Assembly (NCBI GenBank): GCA_002396885.1
Contig: DGXY01000119.1
Coordinates: 8,375-29,521, forward strand
Reading direction: 5' to 3'
DNA: 21,147 nt
Source: Akkermansiaceae bacterium UBA5020
GTDB taxonomy: Bacteria; Verrucomicrobiota; Verrucomicrobiia; Verrucomicrobiales; DEV007
The position numbers and the translations under genes were made by a program. Shown piece after piece: positions 1 through 8,154 of the stretch. The notes below the pieces were generated by a model that saw only the letters and a list, made by a program, of their open reading frames with translations, searched no databases and had not been told where the DNA came from. How positions within the stretch are numbered: position 1 is the first letter of the stretch; every line of letters begins with the position of its first letter.

Positions 1-884
1 GCGGCGACGACGTTCTTGGCGACGTAGCGGCACATGTAGGCGGCGGAGCGGTCGACCTTGCTCGGATCCTTGCCGGAGAAAGCGCCGCCCCCGTGACGGC
101 CCATGCCGCCGTAGGTGTCGACGATGATCTTTCGTCCGGTGAGACCGCAGTCACCCTCGGGACCGCCGATGATGAAGAGGCCGGTGGGGTTGATGTGATA
201 CTCGGTTTTCTCGGTGAGAAGTTCGCCGGGGATGACGGCTTCGATCAGCTCTTTCTTGAGGATCTCGCGGATCTCGGCGGTGCCGATGCTGGCGGCGTGT
301 TGGGTCGAGACGACCACCGCGGTGACGCGGGTGGGCTTGCCATCGACGTATTCCATGGAGACCTGGGTCTTCGAGTCGGGACGGAGCCAGGTGTGCTTGC
401 CGCTCTTGCGGAGTTCGGTGATGGCGCGGCCGAGCTGGTGCGAATAGAGGATCGGCGCGGGCATGAGCGAGGGGGTCTCGTTCACGGCGTAGCCGAACAT
501 GATCCCTTGGTCGCCGGCACCCTGCTCGGCGGTTTCCTTGCCATCGGCGGCAGCGGCGTCGACGCCCTGGGCGATGTCAGGGGACTGCTGGCCGAGGGCG
601 TTGATGAAGAAGAAGTTCGCGGCGTTGAACTTACAATCGTCGTTGGTGTAACCGATCTCGGTGATGGCGGCCTTGACCACTTCACGGTAGTCGAACTTCG
701 ACGAGGTCGTGATCTCACCGCCGAGGACGACGATGTTATCCTTCACGAGAGTCTCGCAAGCGACGCGGGACTTGGGATCCTGCTCGAAACACGCGTCCAC
801 GATGGAGTCGGAGATGGTGTCGCACACTTTATCGGGGTGACCTTCGGTGACGGACTCGGATGAGAAAATATAGGAGTTTGCCAT
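1..884 (-). CDS. metK: S-adenosylmethionine synthetase, C-terminus cut by window edge
   Basis: Makes S-adenosylmethionine from methionine and ATP in the cytoplasm (EC 2.5.1.6). The reverse-strand reading opens with ATG at 884-882 and runs without a stop to the window edge, giving about 294 of the roughly 390 residues usual for the family. Visible signatures are SVTEGHPDK near residues 11-19, the GAGDQG loop at 122-127, and GGGAFSGKDP at 265-274. GGPEGDCGLTGRK at 240-252 is also typical of the central and C-terminal domains. The start is well fixed, since family members begin just before the (F)SSESVTEGHPDK segment. No Shine-Dalgarno sequence is visible. The gene is divergent from an ArsR-type regulator with a 47-bp gap, so shared control is likely. 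Identification is firm; only the C-terminal quarter is missing. Confidence 0.97.
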   Translation of the reverse strand, partial: MANSYIFSSESVTEGHPDKVCDTISDSIVDACFEQDPKSRVACETLVKDNIVVLGGEITTSSKFDYREVVKAAITEIGYTNDDCKFNAANFFFINALGQQSPDIAQGVDAAAADGKETAEQGAGDQGIMFGYAVNETPSLMPAPILYSHQLGRAITELRKSGKHTWLRPDSKTQVSMEYVDGKPTRVTAVVVSTQHAASIGTAEIREILKKELIEAVIPGELLTEKTEYHINPTGLFIIGGPEGDCGLTGRKIIVDTYGGMGRHGGGAFSGKDPSKVDRSAAYMCRYVAKNVVA

Positions 885-931
885 GTCGTATTTACAAATC
901 TTGATTCATTGATACTATAGGCAAGAGATCG
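885..931. promoter_or_regulatory. Shared metK / ArsR-methyltransferase control region with palindrome
   Basis: Only 47 bp separate the two divergent start codons, so both promoters and any operator must lie here or inside the genes. The segment is markedly AT-rich compared with its surroundings. It contains a perfect palindrome, AATCTTGATT (897-906), and TTGAT is repeated at 901-905 and 909-913. ArsR-family repressors bind AT-rich inverted repeats of about this size over their own promoters. TACTAT at 913-918 could be a -10 element for the rightward gene, which would make its transcript almost leaderless. The palindrome and composition are seen; the operator role is inferred. Confidence 0.5.
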
Positions 932-1885
932 ATGTCGTCAATCCTGAAATCGCTGCGGCTTATCGCCGACCCGACGCGGCTGCGCATCCTCAGCCTCCTG
1001 AGGCGCGAGGATCTCTCCGTGGTGGAGTTGCAGGACGTCCTCGGGATGGGGCAATCGCGCATTTCCTCGCAGCTTTCCCAGCTCCGCCAGGGCCGGCTCG
1101 TGACCGACCGTCGCTCTGGGAAAAACATCATCTACGCCTTCGGGAGCGACGACGCCCCGCTCGACGAGCGTCTCGTTCAGGCCTTCGATCTCGCCGCCTC
1201 GGAGGTGCCGGAGGCCGCCGACGATGCCGCCTCGCTCGAGCTCATCCTCTTGAAACGCCGCGACAAGGCCCGCGCCTACTTCGACAACCTCGCGGGTAAA
1301 TTCGGCCGCACCTATTGCCCGGGACGCTCGTGGAAAGCCCTCGGCGAGACGCTCTTGAAACTGATGCCACCGCTCGTGATCGCCGATCTCGGCGCGGGTG
1401 AGGGCACCTTTTCCCAACTTCTCGCCCAGCGGGCGGAGAAGGTCATCGCGATCGACAATGCGGAAAAGATGGTTGAATACGGCACCAAAGTCGCCCGCGA
1501 AAACGGCTACGCGAATCTCGAATACCGTCTCGGCGGGATCGAGGATCCGCCGATCGAGCCCGGTTCGGTCGATCTCGCCTTCCTCAGCCAATCCCTCCAC
1601 CACGCGACGCGCCCGGAGGTCGCCATCGCCGCCGCTCATCGCATTCTCAAACCAGGCGGGCGCATCATCGTGCTCGATCTGCTGAAGCATCAGTTCGAGG
1701 ACGCGAAAGAGCTCTACGCCGATCTGTGGCTGGGATTCTCCGAGCTGGAGATGTCGCGCTTTCTGAAAAACGCCGGCTTCGACGAGGTCGAGGTCTCGGT
1801 GGTCGATCGCGAGTCCGAGCCGCCGTTTTTCCAGACGCTGCTGGCACTGGGAACGAAAGCGGTTGAGGAAGAATCGCGGAATTGA
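932..1885 (+). CDS. ArsR-family HTH regulator fused to SAM-dependent methyltransferase
   Basis: A 317-residue two-domain protein. Residues 1-75 form an ArsR-type winged helix (LRLIADPTRLRILSLL, recognition-helix region about 37-56, then the beta-wing RSGKNIIYAF). No cysteine metal site is visible in the HTH. Residues 115-305 form a class I methyltransferase fold with motif I ADLGAGEGTF at 151-160, the acidic residue AID175, a DLAFLSQSLHH segment at 214-224 and LKPGGRIIVLDLL at 239-251. Fusions of this type next to SAM-cycle genes are known; SahR of Proteobacteria is a SAM-cycle regulator of the ArsR family that responds to S-adenosylhomocysteine. Its position divergent from metK fits a sensor of SAM or SAH that uses the methyltransferase fold as ligand pocket. 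Whether it still methylates anything cannot be told. A weak purine stretch (CAAGAGA) precedes the ATG. Confidence 0.88.
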   Translation: MSSILKSLRLIADPTRLRILSLLRREDLSVVELQDVLGMGQSRISSQLSQLRQGRLVTDRRSGKNIIYAFGSDDAPLDERLVQAFDLAASEVPEAADDAASLELILLKRRDKARAYFDNLAGKFGRTYCPGRSWKALGETLLKLMPPLVIADLGAGEGTFSQLLAQRAEKVIAIDNAEKMVEYGTKVARENGYANLEYRLGGIEDPPIEPGSVDLAFLSQSLHHATRPEVAIAAAHRILKPGGRIIVLDLLKHQFEDAKELYADLWLGFSELEMSRFLKNAGFDEVEVSVVDRESEPPFFQTLLALGTKAVEEESRN

Positions 1886-1913
1886 TTCCCGGGGCTCCCG
1901 GCCGCCGCGACCG

Positions 1914-1942
1914 CATTGACGGGGACGCCGGCAGCGTCAATG
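1914..1942. promoter_or_regulatory. Inverted repeat 11 bp upstream of histidine kinase start
   Basis: CATTGACG (1914-1921) is followed after 13 bases by its exact complement CGTCAATG (1935-1942). The spacer itself contains the palindrome GCCGGC. The element fills most of the 67-bp gap between the ArsR-methyltransferase gene and the kinase gene, and the kinase ATG is at 1953. There is no T-run, so an intrinsic terminator is unlikely. It may be an operator or a 5' leader hairpin. TTGACG inside the left arm also resembles a -35 box. The pairing is seen; the function is inferred. Confidence 0.4.
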
Positions 1943-1952
1943 ATGGACCGGC

Positions 1953-3866
1953 ATGAGTGCGATTAACGTCATCTGGTCGGCGAGCATGGGCGCGTGCCTC
2001 GTCCTCGCATTGATGCACCTCCTCGTCTGGTGCCGGGACCTCCGCTCGTTTGCGAACCTCTTTTTCCCTTTGATCGCCCTCGGGATCATCGCGATGGGCG
2101 CCTGCGAGCTGAAGCTGATGCGGACAGGGTCACCTGAAGGTTATCTGGAGACGGTCCGCCTCGGGCACCTCCTCTTTGGCATCGTCGTGCCGGCCAGCCT
2201 CCTCTTCGTGCACTGCCTCTTCGGAACGGGGAACCGCTGGCTGCTCGTCGTCGCGATCGGCCTGCGGACCGCTGCGGTCGTCGCCAACTACTCGACCGGG
2301 CCGAGTCTGCATTTCCTCTCGATCGGGTCGCTCGACCAAATCTCCTTCCTCGGGGAAAGGGTCTCGATCGTGGGCGAGGCCATCGAAAATCCTTGGGTGC
2401 GTCTCGGCCAGGTCGCCGCGATCGCCCAGATCGTCTATGTGGCTGACGCTTCCCTGCGTCTCTGGCGCAGAGGGGACGCCGTCGATCGTCATCGTGCCTT
2501 CTGGATCGGAGGTAGCATGGTCTCGCTTTTCCTCCTCGCGATGGTGATCGCCGGTCTCATTTCAGCGGGGGTGATGCGCGCGCCGATGCTCGTGAGTTTC
2601 CCCTTCTTCGGAATGGTCGTGGTGATCAGCTACAACATGAGCCGCGACCTCCAGCGCTCCGCCCTCCTCGCGAGGGAATTGGAAGCGAGCCAGCGGCGTC
2701 TCGCCCTCGCGGGGTCGGCGGGCCGTCTCGCCTTTTGGGAATGGGGCTTGAAGAAGGACCGGATCTGGATCTCGACGGACGGCTGGGCGGTTTTCGGGAT
2801 TAGCCCGGCGGCGGATCTGGGTTTCGAGAAATTCATGGAACACGTCCACGAGGACGACCGCGCCCGGCTCGAGCAGATCGTGCGGGAATCCATTGCGGGG
2901 ACGGGTAGCTACGTGGCTGAATTCCGCGTCGGCCGCCCCGGAGAACCGGTCCGGTGGCTCTCAGCATCGGGTCGGGTCGAAAAGGACAACGCCGGTGAGG
3001 CGGTCCTCTTCCGGGGATTCTCGATCGACGTGACGGCCCGGAAGGAGGCGGAGGCGGATGCCGCGCAGCAGCGGCGCGAACTGGCCCACCTCGCCCGCGC
3101 CGGGACTCTCGGAGCGCTCTCCGGCACCCTCGCCCACGAACTGAACCAGCCGCTCGCGGCCATTCTGAGCAATGCGCAAGTCGGGCGTCGCCGCATCGGC
3201 TCCGATCCTCCGGATCTTGCCGAGATCGAAGCCATTCTCGCCGATATCGTCGAGGACACGAAGCGTGCCGGTGGCATTGTCCATGGAATGCGGGCGATGT
3301 TTGCGAAAGACACCGCACTCGATCTTGTGCCGATCGACTTGAACGCCGTCATCACTGGTTCGCTCTCCCTCCTCCACGGAGAGATAGTCGCGCGAAAGGG
3401 AACGGTCGACTTTACCCCGGGAGACCCGCTGCCGCCGGTAAGGGGCAGTTTCGTGGAGCTGCAGCAGGTCCTCATCAATCTGATCCTCAACGGCCTCGAT
3501 GCCTGCCGGGAGGTAGCGGGGGCGGGCCTCGGCATGAGGGAGGCGCCATCTCTCCGGATTCGGGTCGGGCCTTTGACGGGCGGAGTCGCCATCGACGTGG
3601 CGGATCACGGTCCCGGCATCGCCCCCGAGAACCGCGACCGCCTTTTTGAACCCTTCTTTTCGACCAAGTCGGGCGACGGCGGGCTCGGGCTCGGGCTTTC
3701 GATCAGCCGCGGCATTGTGGAGCGCTTCGGTGGAACCCTTGAGGCCCTGCCCCCCGAGCCGGGAAGCGGAGCGGTTTTCCGGATTTTCCTGCCAGCGGCG
3801 GCAGACGAAAGCTTCGCTTGTGAAGCGCACCCCGATCAGACTATTCTGAAAACGGATCGATCTTGA
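1953..3866 (+). CDS. Membrane PAS sensor histidine kinase
   Basis: A 637-residue hybrid of membrane sensor and kinase. Residues 1-228 contain about seven hydrophobic segments, resembling the N-terminal 7TM sensor regions found in some histidine kinases. A linker leads to one PAS domain (about 250-365, ending in FSIDVTARKEAE). The HisKA domain carries the phospho-acceptor His395 in GTLAHELNQPLAAI. The ATPase domain shows the N box NLILNGLDACR (Asn513), G1 DHGPGIA (551-557), FEPFFSTKSGDGGLGLGLSIS (565-585) and a final beta region. The HELNQPLAAI type of H box is typical of FixL-, DctB- and TodS-like kinases. The start at 1953 fits because the first hydrophobic helix begins almost at once. The gene is followed after 12 bp by a response regulator, its presumed partner. 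The signal sensed is unknown. Confidence 0.93.
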   Translation: MSAINVIWSASMGACLVLALMHLLVWCRDLRSFANLFFPLIALGIIAMGACELKLMRTGSPEGYLETVRLGHLLFGIVVPASLLFVHCLFGTGNRWLLVVAIGLRTAAVVANYSTGPSLHFLSIGSLDQISFLGERVSIVGEAIENPWVRLGQVAAIAQIVYVADASLRLWRRGDAVDRHRAFWIGGSMVSLFLLAMVIAGLISAGVMRAPMLVSFPFFGMVVVISYNMSRDLQRSALLARELEASQRRLALAGSAGRLAFWEWGLKKDRIWISTDGWAVFGISPAADLGFEKFMEHVHEDDRARLEQIVRESIAGTGSYVAEFRVGRPGEPVRWLSASGRVEKDNAGEAVLFRGFSIDVTARKEAEADAAQQRRELAHLARAGTLGALSGTLAHELNQPLAAILSNAQVGRRRIGSDPPDLAEIEAILADIVEDTKRAGGIVHGMRAMFAKDTALDLVPIDLNAVITGSLSLLHGEIVARKGTVDFTPGDPLPPVRGSFVELQQVLINLILNGLDACREVAGAGLGMREAPSLRIRVGPLTGGVAIDVADHGPGIAPENRDRLFEPFFSTKSGDGGLGLGLSISRGIVERFGGTLEALPPEPGSGAVFRIFLPAAADESFACEAHPDQTILKTDRS

Positions 3867-3878
3867 CCCGGCCGACTC

Positions 3879-4499
3879 ATGGAAGCTCAGGTTTACATCA
3901 TCGACGACGACGCCTCGGTGCGGCGTGGTCTCGCCCGGTTGGTGCGGGAGGGCGGGCATGCCGTCGAGAGTTTCGCCACGGCGGAAGATTTCCTCGCGAC
4001 GCTGCCCGCCGCCTTCACCCGGCCGACCTGCGCCCTCGTTGATCTGCAGATGCCGGGACTCGGAGGACTGGAATTGCAGGAGCGGCTCAAGTCACGCCCC
4101 TGCCCCTGCTCGATCGTGTTCGTGAGCGGGAACGGCAGCATCCCCGCGACGGTGCGGGCGATGAGGGGCGGAGCCGTCACCTTCCTCACCAAACCGATCC
4201 ACGACGAGGACCTTCTCGGGGCTGTCGCGGAGGGTCTCGAAGCCCATCGCCGTCTTCTCATCGATTCCCTGCAGGTGGGTGAGATCCACTGCCGCATCGC
4301 CTCCCTCACGGACCGCGAACGCGAAACGATGGCCCGGGTCATCACTGGGATGCTGAACAAGCAGATCGCCGGCCAACTCGACCTCGCCGAGCGCACCGTG
4401 AAGTTTCATCGCGCCAAGGTGATGGAAAAAATGGGCGTCGTCTCGGTCGCCGATCTGGTGAGGATCTGCGATCAGGCGGGTTTTGCCCCGGCGAAGTGA
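3879..4499 (+). CDS. FixJ/LuxR-type two-component response regulator
   Basis: A 206-residue regulator with two domains. The receiver (1-120) has the acidic pair DDD at 9-11, phospho-acceptor Asp55 in LVDLQMPG, Ser83 at the Thr/Ser switch position and conserved Lys105 in FLTKP. The LuxR/GerE-type HTH (about 140-200) has the usual LTDRERETMARVITGMLNKQIAGQLDLAERTVKFHRAKVMEKMGV pattern, seen here at 143-187. This architecture and the SFATAEDFL segment match the FixJ group. It starts 12 bp after the kinase stop, so the two are almost certainly co-transcribed and cognate. Targets are not identifiable from sequence; the nearest candidates are the downstream sulfatase block and the stand-alone receiver gene. 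Confidence 0.94.
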   Translation: MEAQVYIIDDDASVRRGLARLVREGGHAVESFATAEDFLATLPAAFTRPTCALVDLQMPGLGGLELQERLKSRPCPCSIVFVSGNGSIPATVRAMRGGAVTFLTKPIHDEDLLGAVAEGLEAHRRLLIDSLQVGEIHCRIASLTDRERETMARVITGMLNKQIAGQLDLAERTVKFHRAKVMEKMGVVSVADLVRICDQAGFAPAK

Positions 4500-4568
4500 A
4501 CCCTGCCCGGAAGACTTGCACCTAAGGGCAATTGCGAGGCTTGCGCCGAGAGGGCAACATGGCCCCCG

Positions 4569-4967
4569 ATGAGAAACGGCCTCGCCAAGATCTACCTCGT
4601 CGATGACGACGCGAGCATCCGCCGTGCCCTCGGCCGGGTCATGGCTTCGGCCGGATTCGAGCACGAGGCCTTCGCCTCCGCCGAGGACTTTCTCGCGAAG
4701 GCGGACGGTGCCGGGGCGGTCTGTGTCGTCGCCGACGCCCGGCTTTCGGGTATGAGCGGGCTCGAGCTGATCCGCCGCGCCGCGCCCACTTTCCCCGGCC
4801 TGCCCTTCATCCTTTTGACCGCCAACGACGAGGAGGAAACGCGGCGGGAGGCCCGCTCGGCCGGAGCGGCGGCCTTCTTCCGCAAGCCGGTGGATGCCGA
4901 AGCCCTCCTCGATACGATCCGGTGGGCGATCCGTCCCCCGTCTCCCGCTCGCGTCCCCGCCGGGTGA
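4569..4967 (+). CDS. Stand-alone receiver-domain protein
   Basis: A 132-residue CheY-like receiver without an output domain. Visible are DDD at 12-14, phospho-acceptor Asp56 in VVADARLSG, Thr84 in LLTAND and Lys106 in FFRKPVD, so all phosphorylation residues are present. The AFASAEDFL segment closely resembles that of the preceding response regulator, suggesting it arose by duplication of a FixJ-type receiver. The extra proline-rich tail (about 123-132) is unremarkable. It lies 69 bp after the regulator on the same strand. It could be a phosphate sink or an intermediate in a relay with the kinase at 1953-3866. No ribosome binding site stands out. Confidence 0.88.
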   Translation: MRNGLAKIYLVDDDASIRRALGRVMASAGFEHEAFASAEDFLAKADGAGAVCVVADARLSGMSGLELIRRAAPTFPGLPFILLTANDEEETRREARSAGAAAFFRKPVDAEALLDTIRWAIRPPSPARVPAG

Positions 4968-5012
4968 ATCGGCGACGCCCTCCTCACCTCCCAAATCCCT
5001 GACCAATCCATC

Positions 5013-6554
5013 ATGAAATCGAAACCGATCCTGAAACTAACGGCGCTCGTCCTCGGGCTGGCGCTGACCGGCTCCGCCGCCTTCGGGCAGCAGAAGAAAC
5101 CCAACATCCTCGTCATCTGGGGCGATGATATCGGCCAGTTCAACATCAGCGCCTACAACATGGGCATGATGGGCTACAAGACGCCGAATATCGACAGTAT
5201 CGCCAAGGAGGGCGCGCTTTTCACCGACTGGTATGGACAGCAAAGCTGCACCGCCGGCCGCGCCGCCTTCATCACCGGACAGTCTCCGATCCGCACCGGC
5301 CTCACCAAGGTCGGTCTGCCGGGCGCGCCCGAAGGCATGAAGAAAGAGGACCCGACCCTCGCTGGCCTGCTCAAGGCGCAGGGTTACGTGACCGGCCAGT
5401 TCGGCAAGAACCACCTCGGCGACCGCGACGAGATGCTGCCGACCGCCCACGGCTTCGACGAGTTCTTTGGCAACCTCTACCACCTCAATGCCGAGGAAGA
5501 ACCGGAGAACCCCGATTACCCGAAGAGTCCCGAATTCAAGAAGAAGTTCGGTCCGCGCGGCGTTATCCACAGCTTCGCCGACGGCCGCATCACCGACACG
5601 GGTCCGCTCACGAAGAAGCGCATGGAGACCATCGACGAGGAAGTCAACGTCAAGGCCCTCGACTTCATGGAACGCGCCGCCAAGGAGGAGAAGCCCTTCT
5701 TCCTCTGGTGGAACTCCACCCGAATGCACGTCTTCACCCACCTCAAGGAAGAGTCCGAGGGCAAGACCGGCCTCGGCATCTACGCTGACGGAATGACCGA
5801 ACACGACGGTCACGTCGGCCAGGTGCTCGCCAAGCTCAAGGAGCTCGGCCTCGATGAAAACACCATCGTGATGTATTCCTCGGACAACGGTGCCGAGACC
5901 TTCACCTGGCCCGATGGCGGCACGACCATGTTCCGTGGCGAGAAGAACACCCAGTGGGAAGGCGGCTACCGCGTGCCCTGTCTCATCAAGTGGCCCGGCA
6001 CGATCAAGCCCGGCACGATCGTCAACGACATCGGCGCCCATGAAGACATGCTGACCACCTTCGTCGCCGCCGCCGGTGACGCCACCGCCAAGGAAGAGTT
6101 GCTCAAAGGCCGGAAGATCGGTGAGATGACCTACAAGGTCCACCTCGACGGTTACGACCTCGGGCCCGCGCTCAAGGGCGGGGCGGAGTGGCCGCGCAAG
6201 GAGTTCATCTACTGGACCGATGACGGCAGCGTCGCCGCCCTCCGTTACGACGCGTGGAAGGTCACCTTCCTCGAGCAGGAGGAAGAGGGTCTCAAGGTCT
6301 GGCAGAATCCCTTCACGCCACTCCGCGCCCCCAAGATCTGCAATCTCCGCATGGACCCCTTCGAGCGGGCCGAGCAGGAGCACGCGATGGGCTATCAGCG
6401 CTGGTACATGGACCGCATGTTCATCATCGCCCCCGCCGGCGCCTATGTCGGCAATTGGCTGCAGAGCTTCAAGGAATTCCCCCCGCGTCAGAAGCCCGGC
6501 AGTTTCAACCTGGATCGTGTGATGGAAGCGGTCATGGCCGGCTCCAAGCAGTAA
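5013..6554 (+). CDS. Secreted Cys-type sulfatase (arylsulfatase family)
   Basis: Hydrolyses sulfate esters, presumably in the periplasm or at the cell surface. The 513-residue protein has a signal peptide (about 1-25, ending SAAFGQ). The alkaline-phosphatase-like sulfatase core starts at PNILVIWGDD with Asp38-Asp39 as metal ligands. The activation motif SCTAGR places the formylglycine cysteine at Cys79 (C-x-A-x-R), so maturation by a formylglycine-generating enzyme is expected; none is encoded in this window. Further active-site residues are GKNHLGD (Lys132, His134), His239 and SSDNGAE (Asp291, Asn292), with GEKNTQWEGGYRVP at 309-322. The natural substrate is not predictable. It opens a same-strand block of exported proteins and is followed by a good hairpin terminator. 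Confidence 0.95.
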   Translation: MKSKPILKLTALVLGLALTGSAAFGQQKKPNILVIWGDDIGQFNISAYNMGMMGYKTPNIDSIAKEGALFTDWYGQQSCTAGRAAFITGQSPIRTGLTKVGLPGAPEGMKKEDPTLAGLLKAQGYVTGQFGKNHLGDRDEMLPTAHGFDEFFGNLYHLNAEEEPENPDYPKSPEFKKKFGPRGVIHSFADGRITDTGPLTKKRMETIDEEVNVKALDFMERAAKEEKPFFLWWNSTRMHVFTHLKEESEGKTGLGIYADGMTEHDGHVGQVLAKLKELGLDENTIVMYSSDNGAETFTWPDGGTTMFRGEKNTQWEGGYRVPCLIKWPGTIKPGTIVNDIGAHEDMLTTFVAAAGDATAKEELLKGRKIGEMTYKVHLDGYDLGPALKGGAEWPRKEFIYWTDDGSVAALRYDAWKVTFLEQEEEGLKVWQNPFTPLRAPKICNLRMDPFERAEQEHAMGYQRWYMDRMFIIAPAGAYVGNWLQSFKEFPPRQKPGSFNLDRVMEAVMAGSKQ

Positions 6555-6576
6555 TCCATCCATTCGCATGAATCAC

Positions 6577-6612
6577 CCGCACCCGTCCCATCCGGGTGCG
6601 GCTTTTCTTTTC
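6577..6612 (+). terminator. Rho-independent terminator after the sulfatase gene
   Basis: A perfect 9-bp stem, CCGCACCCG (6577-6585) with CGGGTGCGG (6593-6601), has a 7-base loop and is followed by CTTTTCTTTTCT. It begins 22 bp after the sulfatase stop codon. It argues that the sulfatase can be transcribed alone and that the following gene has its own promoter or depends on read-through. Confidence 0.85.
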
Positions 6613-6673
6613 TAAGCCCGAAGGTTGCTTGGAAGATGGATTTCGAATAGTGACTTCAGGTCAAATCGTCTTC

Positions 6674-8140
6674 ATGAAGAATCATCCATCCGCTATCCTC
6701 GTCGCCGCCGCCCTCGCCCTCACTTGCACGAGCCTGATCGCTCAGGAACTGCCAACCAACGGTGTCCTGGAGTCCCCGCTCGGCCCGCTCGAGGTCAAGA
6801 ACGGCTACCCGACCGAGGAAACGGTCGCCAAGCTCTACGACGCTCTCGACTTCCAGCGCGCCTGTCAGGCCTACCTCTGGGCCTTGCCTTATATCGCGAT
6901 GGCCGAATGGCAGCGCGAGCAACGCGAAACCTTCGACGCGGGCGAACTCGATTACGTGGATTACCTCGACTACAAGGACAAGCTCGGGCTGCTCACCGCC
7001 AATGCCACGACGCCCTATTCCATGGCGTTTCCGAATCTCGAAAAAACCGGCCCGCTCGTTTTCGAGATTCCCGCCGGGGCGCTGGCAGGTGGTCTCGTTG
7101 ATTTTTGGCAGCGCCCGCTCACCGATACCGGGGCGCTCGGTCCGGAGAAGATGCAGGGCGGGAAGTTCCTCATCCTCGGCCCGGGTCACCCCGACATGCA
7201 GCCGGAAGGATACTTCGTCTTCCGCTGCCCCACCAACAACATGTGGGCAGGTGCCCGCGGTCTCGATCCGGACAAGACGAAAGCGGCGGAGTTGCTCGGC
7301 AAGATGCGCATTTACCCCTACGCCGAGCGCGAGAATCCCCCGGTAACGAAACACCTCCGCCCCGAAGGTCGGAAGTGGACCGGGGAGCAGCCGCGCGGCA
7401 TGGCCTATTGGGAAAGCCTTTCGCGGCTGATCAACGAAGAGCCACCCATCGAACGCGACCGCATCATCCTCGCGATGCTCGTCCCGCTCGGCATCGAGAA
7501 AGGCAAACCATTCCAGCCCGATGCCCGGCAGCAGCGGATCCTCACCGACGCCGCCAATACCGGCGAACTCATGGCCCGCGCCAACGGGTATGCGAAACGC
7601 TTCGAGGGAGCCACGGTCTGGCCCGGCAAGAAGTGGGAGATTTCGCTTTTCCTCAAAGAAACGAATCAGGAAGCTGAAAATCACACCCAAATCGATGAGC
7701 GCGCCTCTTGGTTCTATGAGGCCGTGGGCGTGACCATTGGGATGATGGGGCGCACCGTGGGTGCTGGCCAGCTTTATCTTGAATCGCAGAAAGACAGCAC
7801 CGGCGCGTGGCTCGACGGAGGCAAAAACTACAAGCTTACGGTGCCGAAAGATGCGCCTGTCGCGCAGTTTTGGTCCTTCAGCGTCTACGACAACGAAAGC
7901 CGCTGCCTGATCGACAGCGGCAGCTATCCCGACCGTTCCTCGCGCGACGACATCACGACCAACGCCGATGGCACCGTGGACTTGTATTTCGGTCCCGAAG
8001 CTCCAGCCGGCAAGCCCGCGAAAAACTGGATCAAGACCCTGCCCGGCAAAGGCTGGTTCACCTATTTCCGCCTTTACGCACCGACTCAGCCTTACTTCGA
8101 CCGATCATGGGTGCTGCCGGATATCGAAGAGGTGAAATAG
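6674..8140 (+). CDS. Exported DUF1254/DUF1214 domain protein
   Basis: A 488-residue protein. The N-terminus is a signal peptide (about 1-23, ending SLIAQE). A DUF1254-like region follows (about 58-190, with YLWALPYIAMAEWQ and TANATTPYSMAFPNL). A DUF1214-like region lies near the C-terminus (about 385-480, with FWSFSVYDNESRCLIDS). Proteins of this pair of families are widespread and of unknown biochemical role. The start at 6674 was chosen because the signal peptide begins there; an in-frame ATG at 6596 would run through the upstream terminator. A poor promoter-like pair (TTGCTT at 6625, GAATAG at 6645) lies upstream. It is followed after 14 bp by a HAD phosphatase gene. Confidence 0.9.
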   Translation: MKNHPSAILVAAALALTCTSLIAQELPTNGVLESPLGPLEVKNGYPTEETVAKLYDALDFQRACQAYLWALPYIAMAEWQREQRETFDAGELDYVDYLDYKDKLGLLTANATTPYSMAFPNLEKTGPLVFEIPAGALAGGLVDFWQRPLTDTGALGPEKMQGGKFLILGPGHPDMQPEGYFVFRCPTNNMWAGARGLDPDKTKAAELLGKMRIYPYAERENPPVTKHLRPEGRKWTGEQPRGMAYWESLSRLINEEPPIERDRIILAMLVPLGIEKGKPFQPDARQQRILTDAANTGELMARANGYAKRFEGATVWPGKKWEISLFLKETNQEAENHTQIDERASWFYEAVGVTIGMMGRTVGAGQLYLESQKDSTGAWLDGGKNYKLTVPKDAPVAQFWSFSVYDNESRCLIDSGSYPDRSSRDDITTNADGTVDLYFGPEAPAGKPAKNWIKTLPGKGWFTYFRLYAPTQPYFDRSWVLPDIEEVK

Positions 8141-8154
8141 AGCCTGCGCACCCG

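Noticed and set aside
93..863. Long plus-strand open frame opposite metK (256 codons)
   Set aside because: It is antisense to a textbook MetK with intact motifs, and its Gly/Asp/Leu-rich composition is that of an antisense frame in GC-rich DNA.
883..938. Direct repeat ATGTCGT at 883-889 and 932-938 as a binding site pair
   Set aside because: A 7-mer pair overlapping the two start regions is not surprising by chance and has no symmetry expected for an ArsR operator.
5037..6569. 510-codon minus-strand open frame opposite the sulfatase
   Set aside because: The sulfatase frame carries the full active site, and the antisense frame shows no domain pattern.
6596..6673. N-terminal extension of the DUF1254 protein to ATG 6596
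   Set aside because: It would start inside the right arm of the terminator hairpin and put 26 residues before a clear signal peptide.
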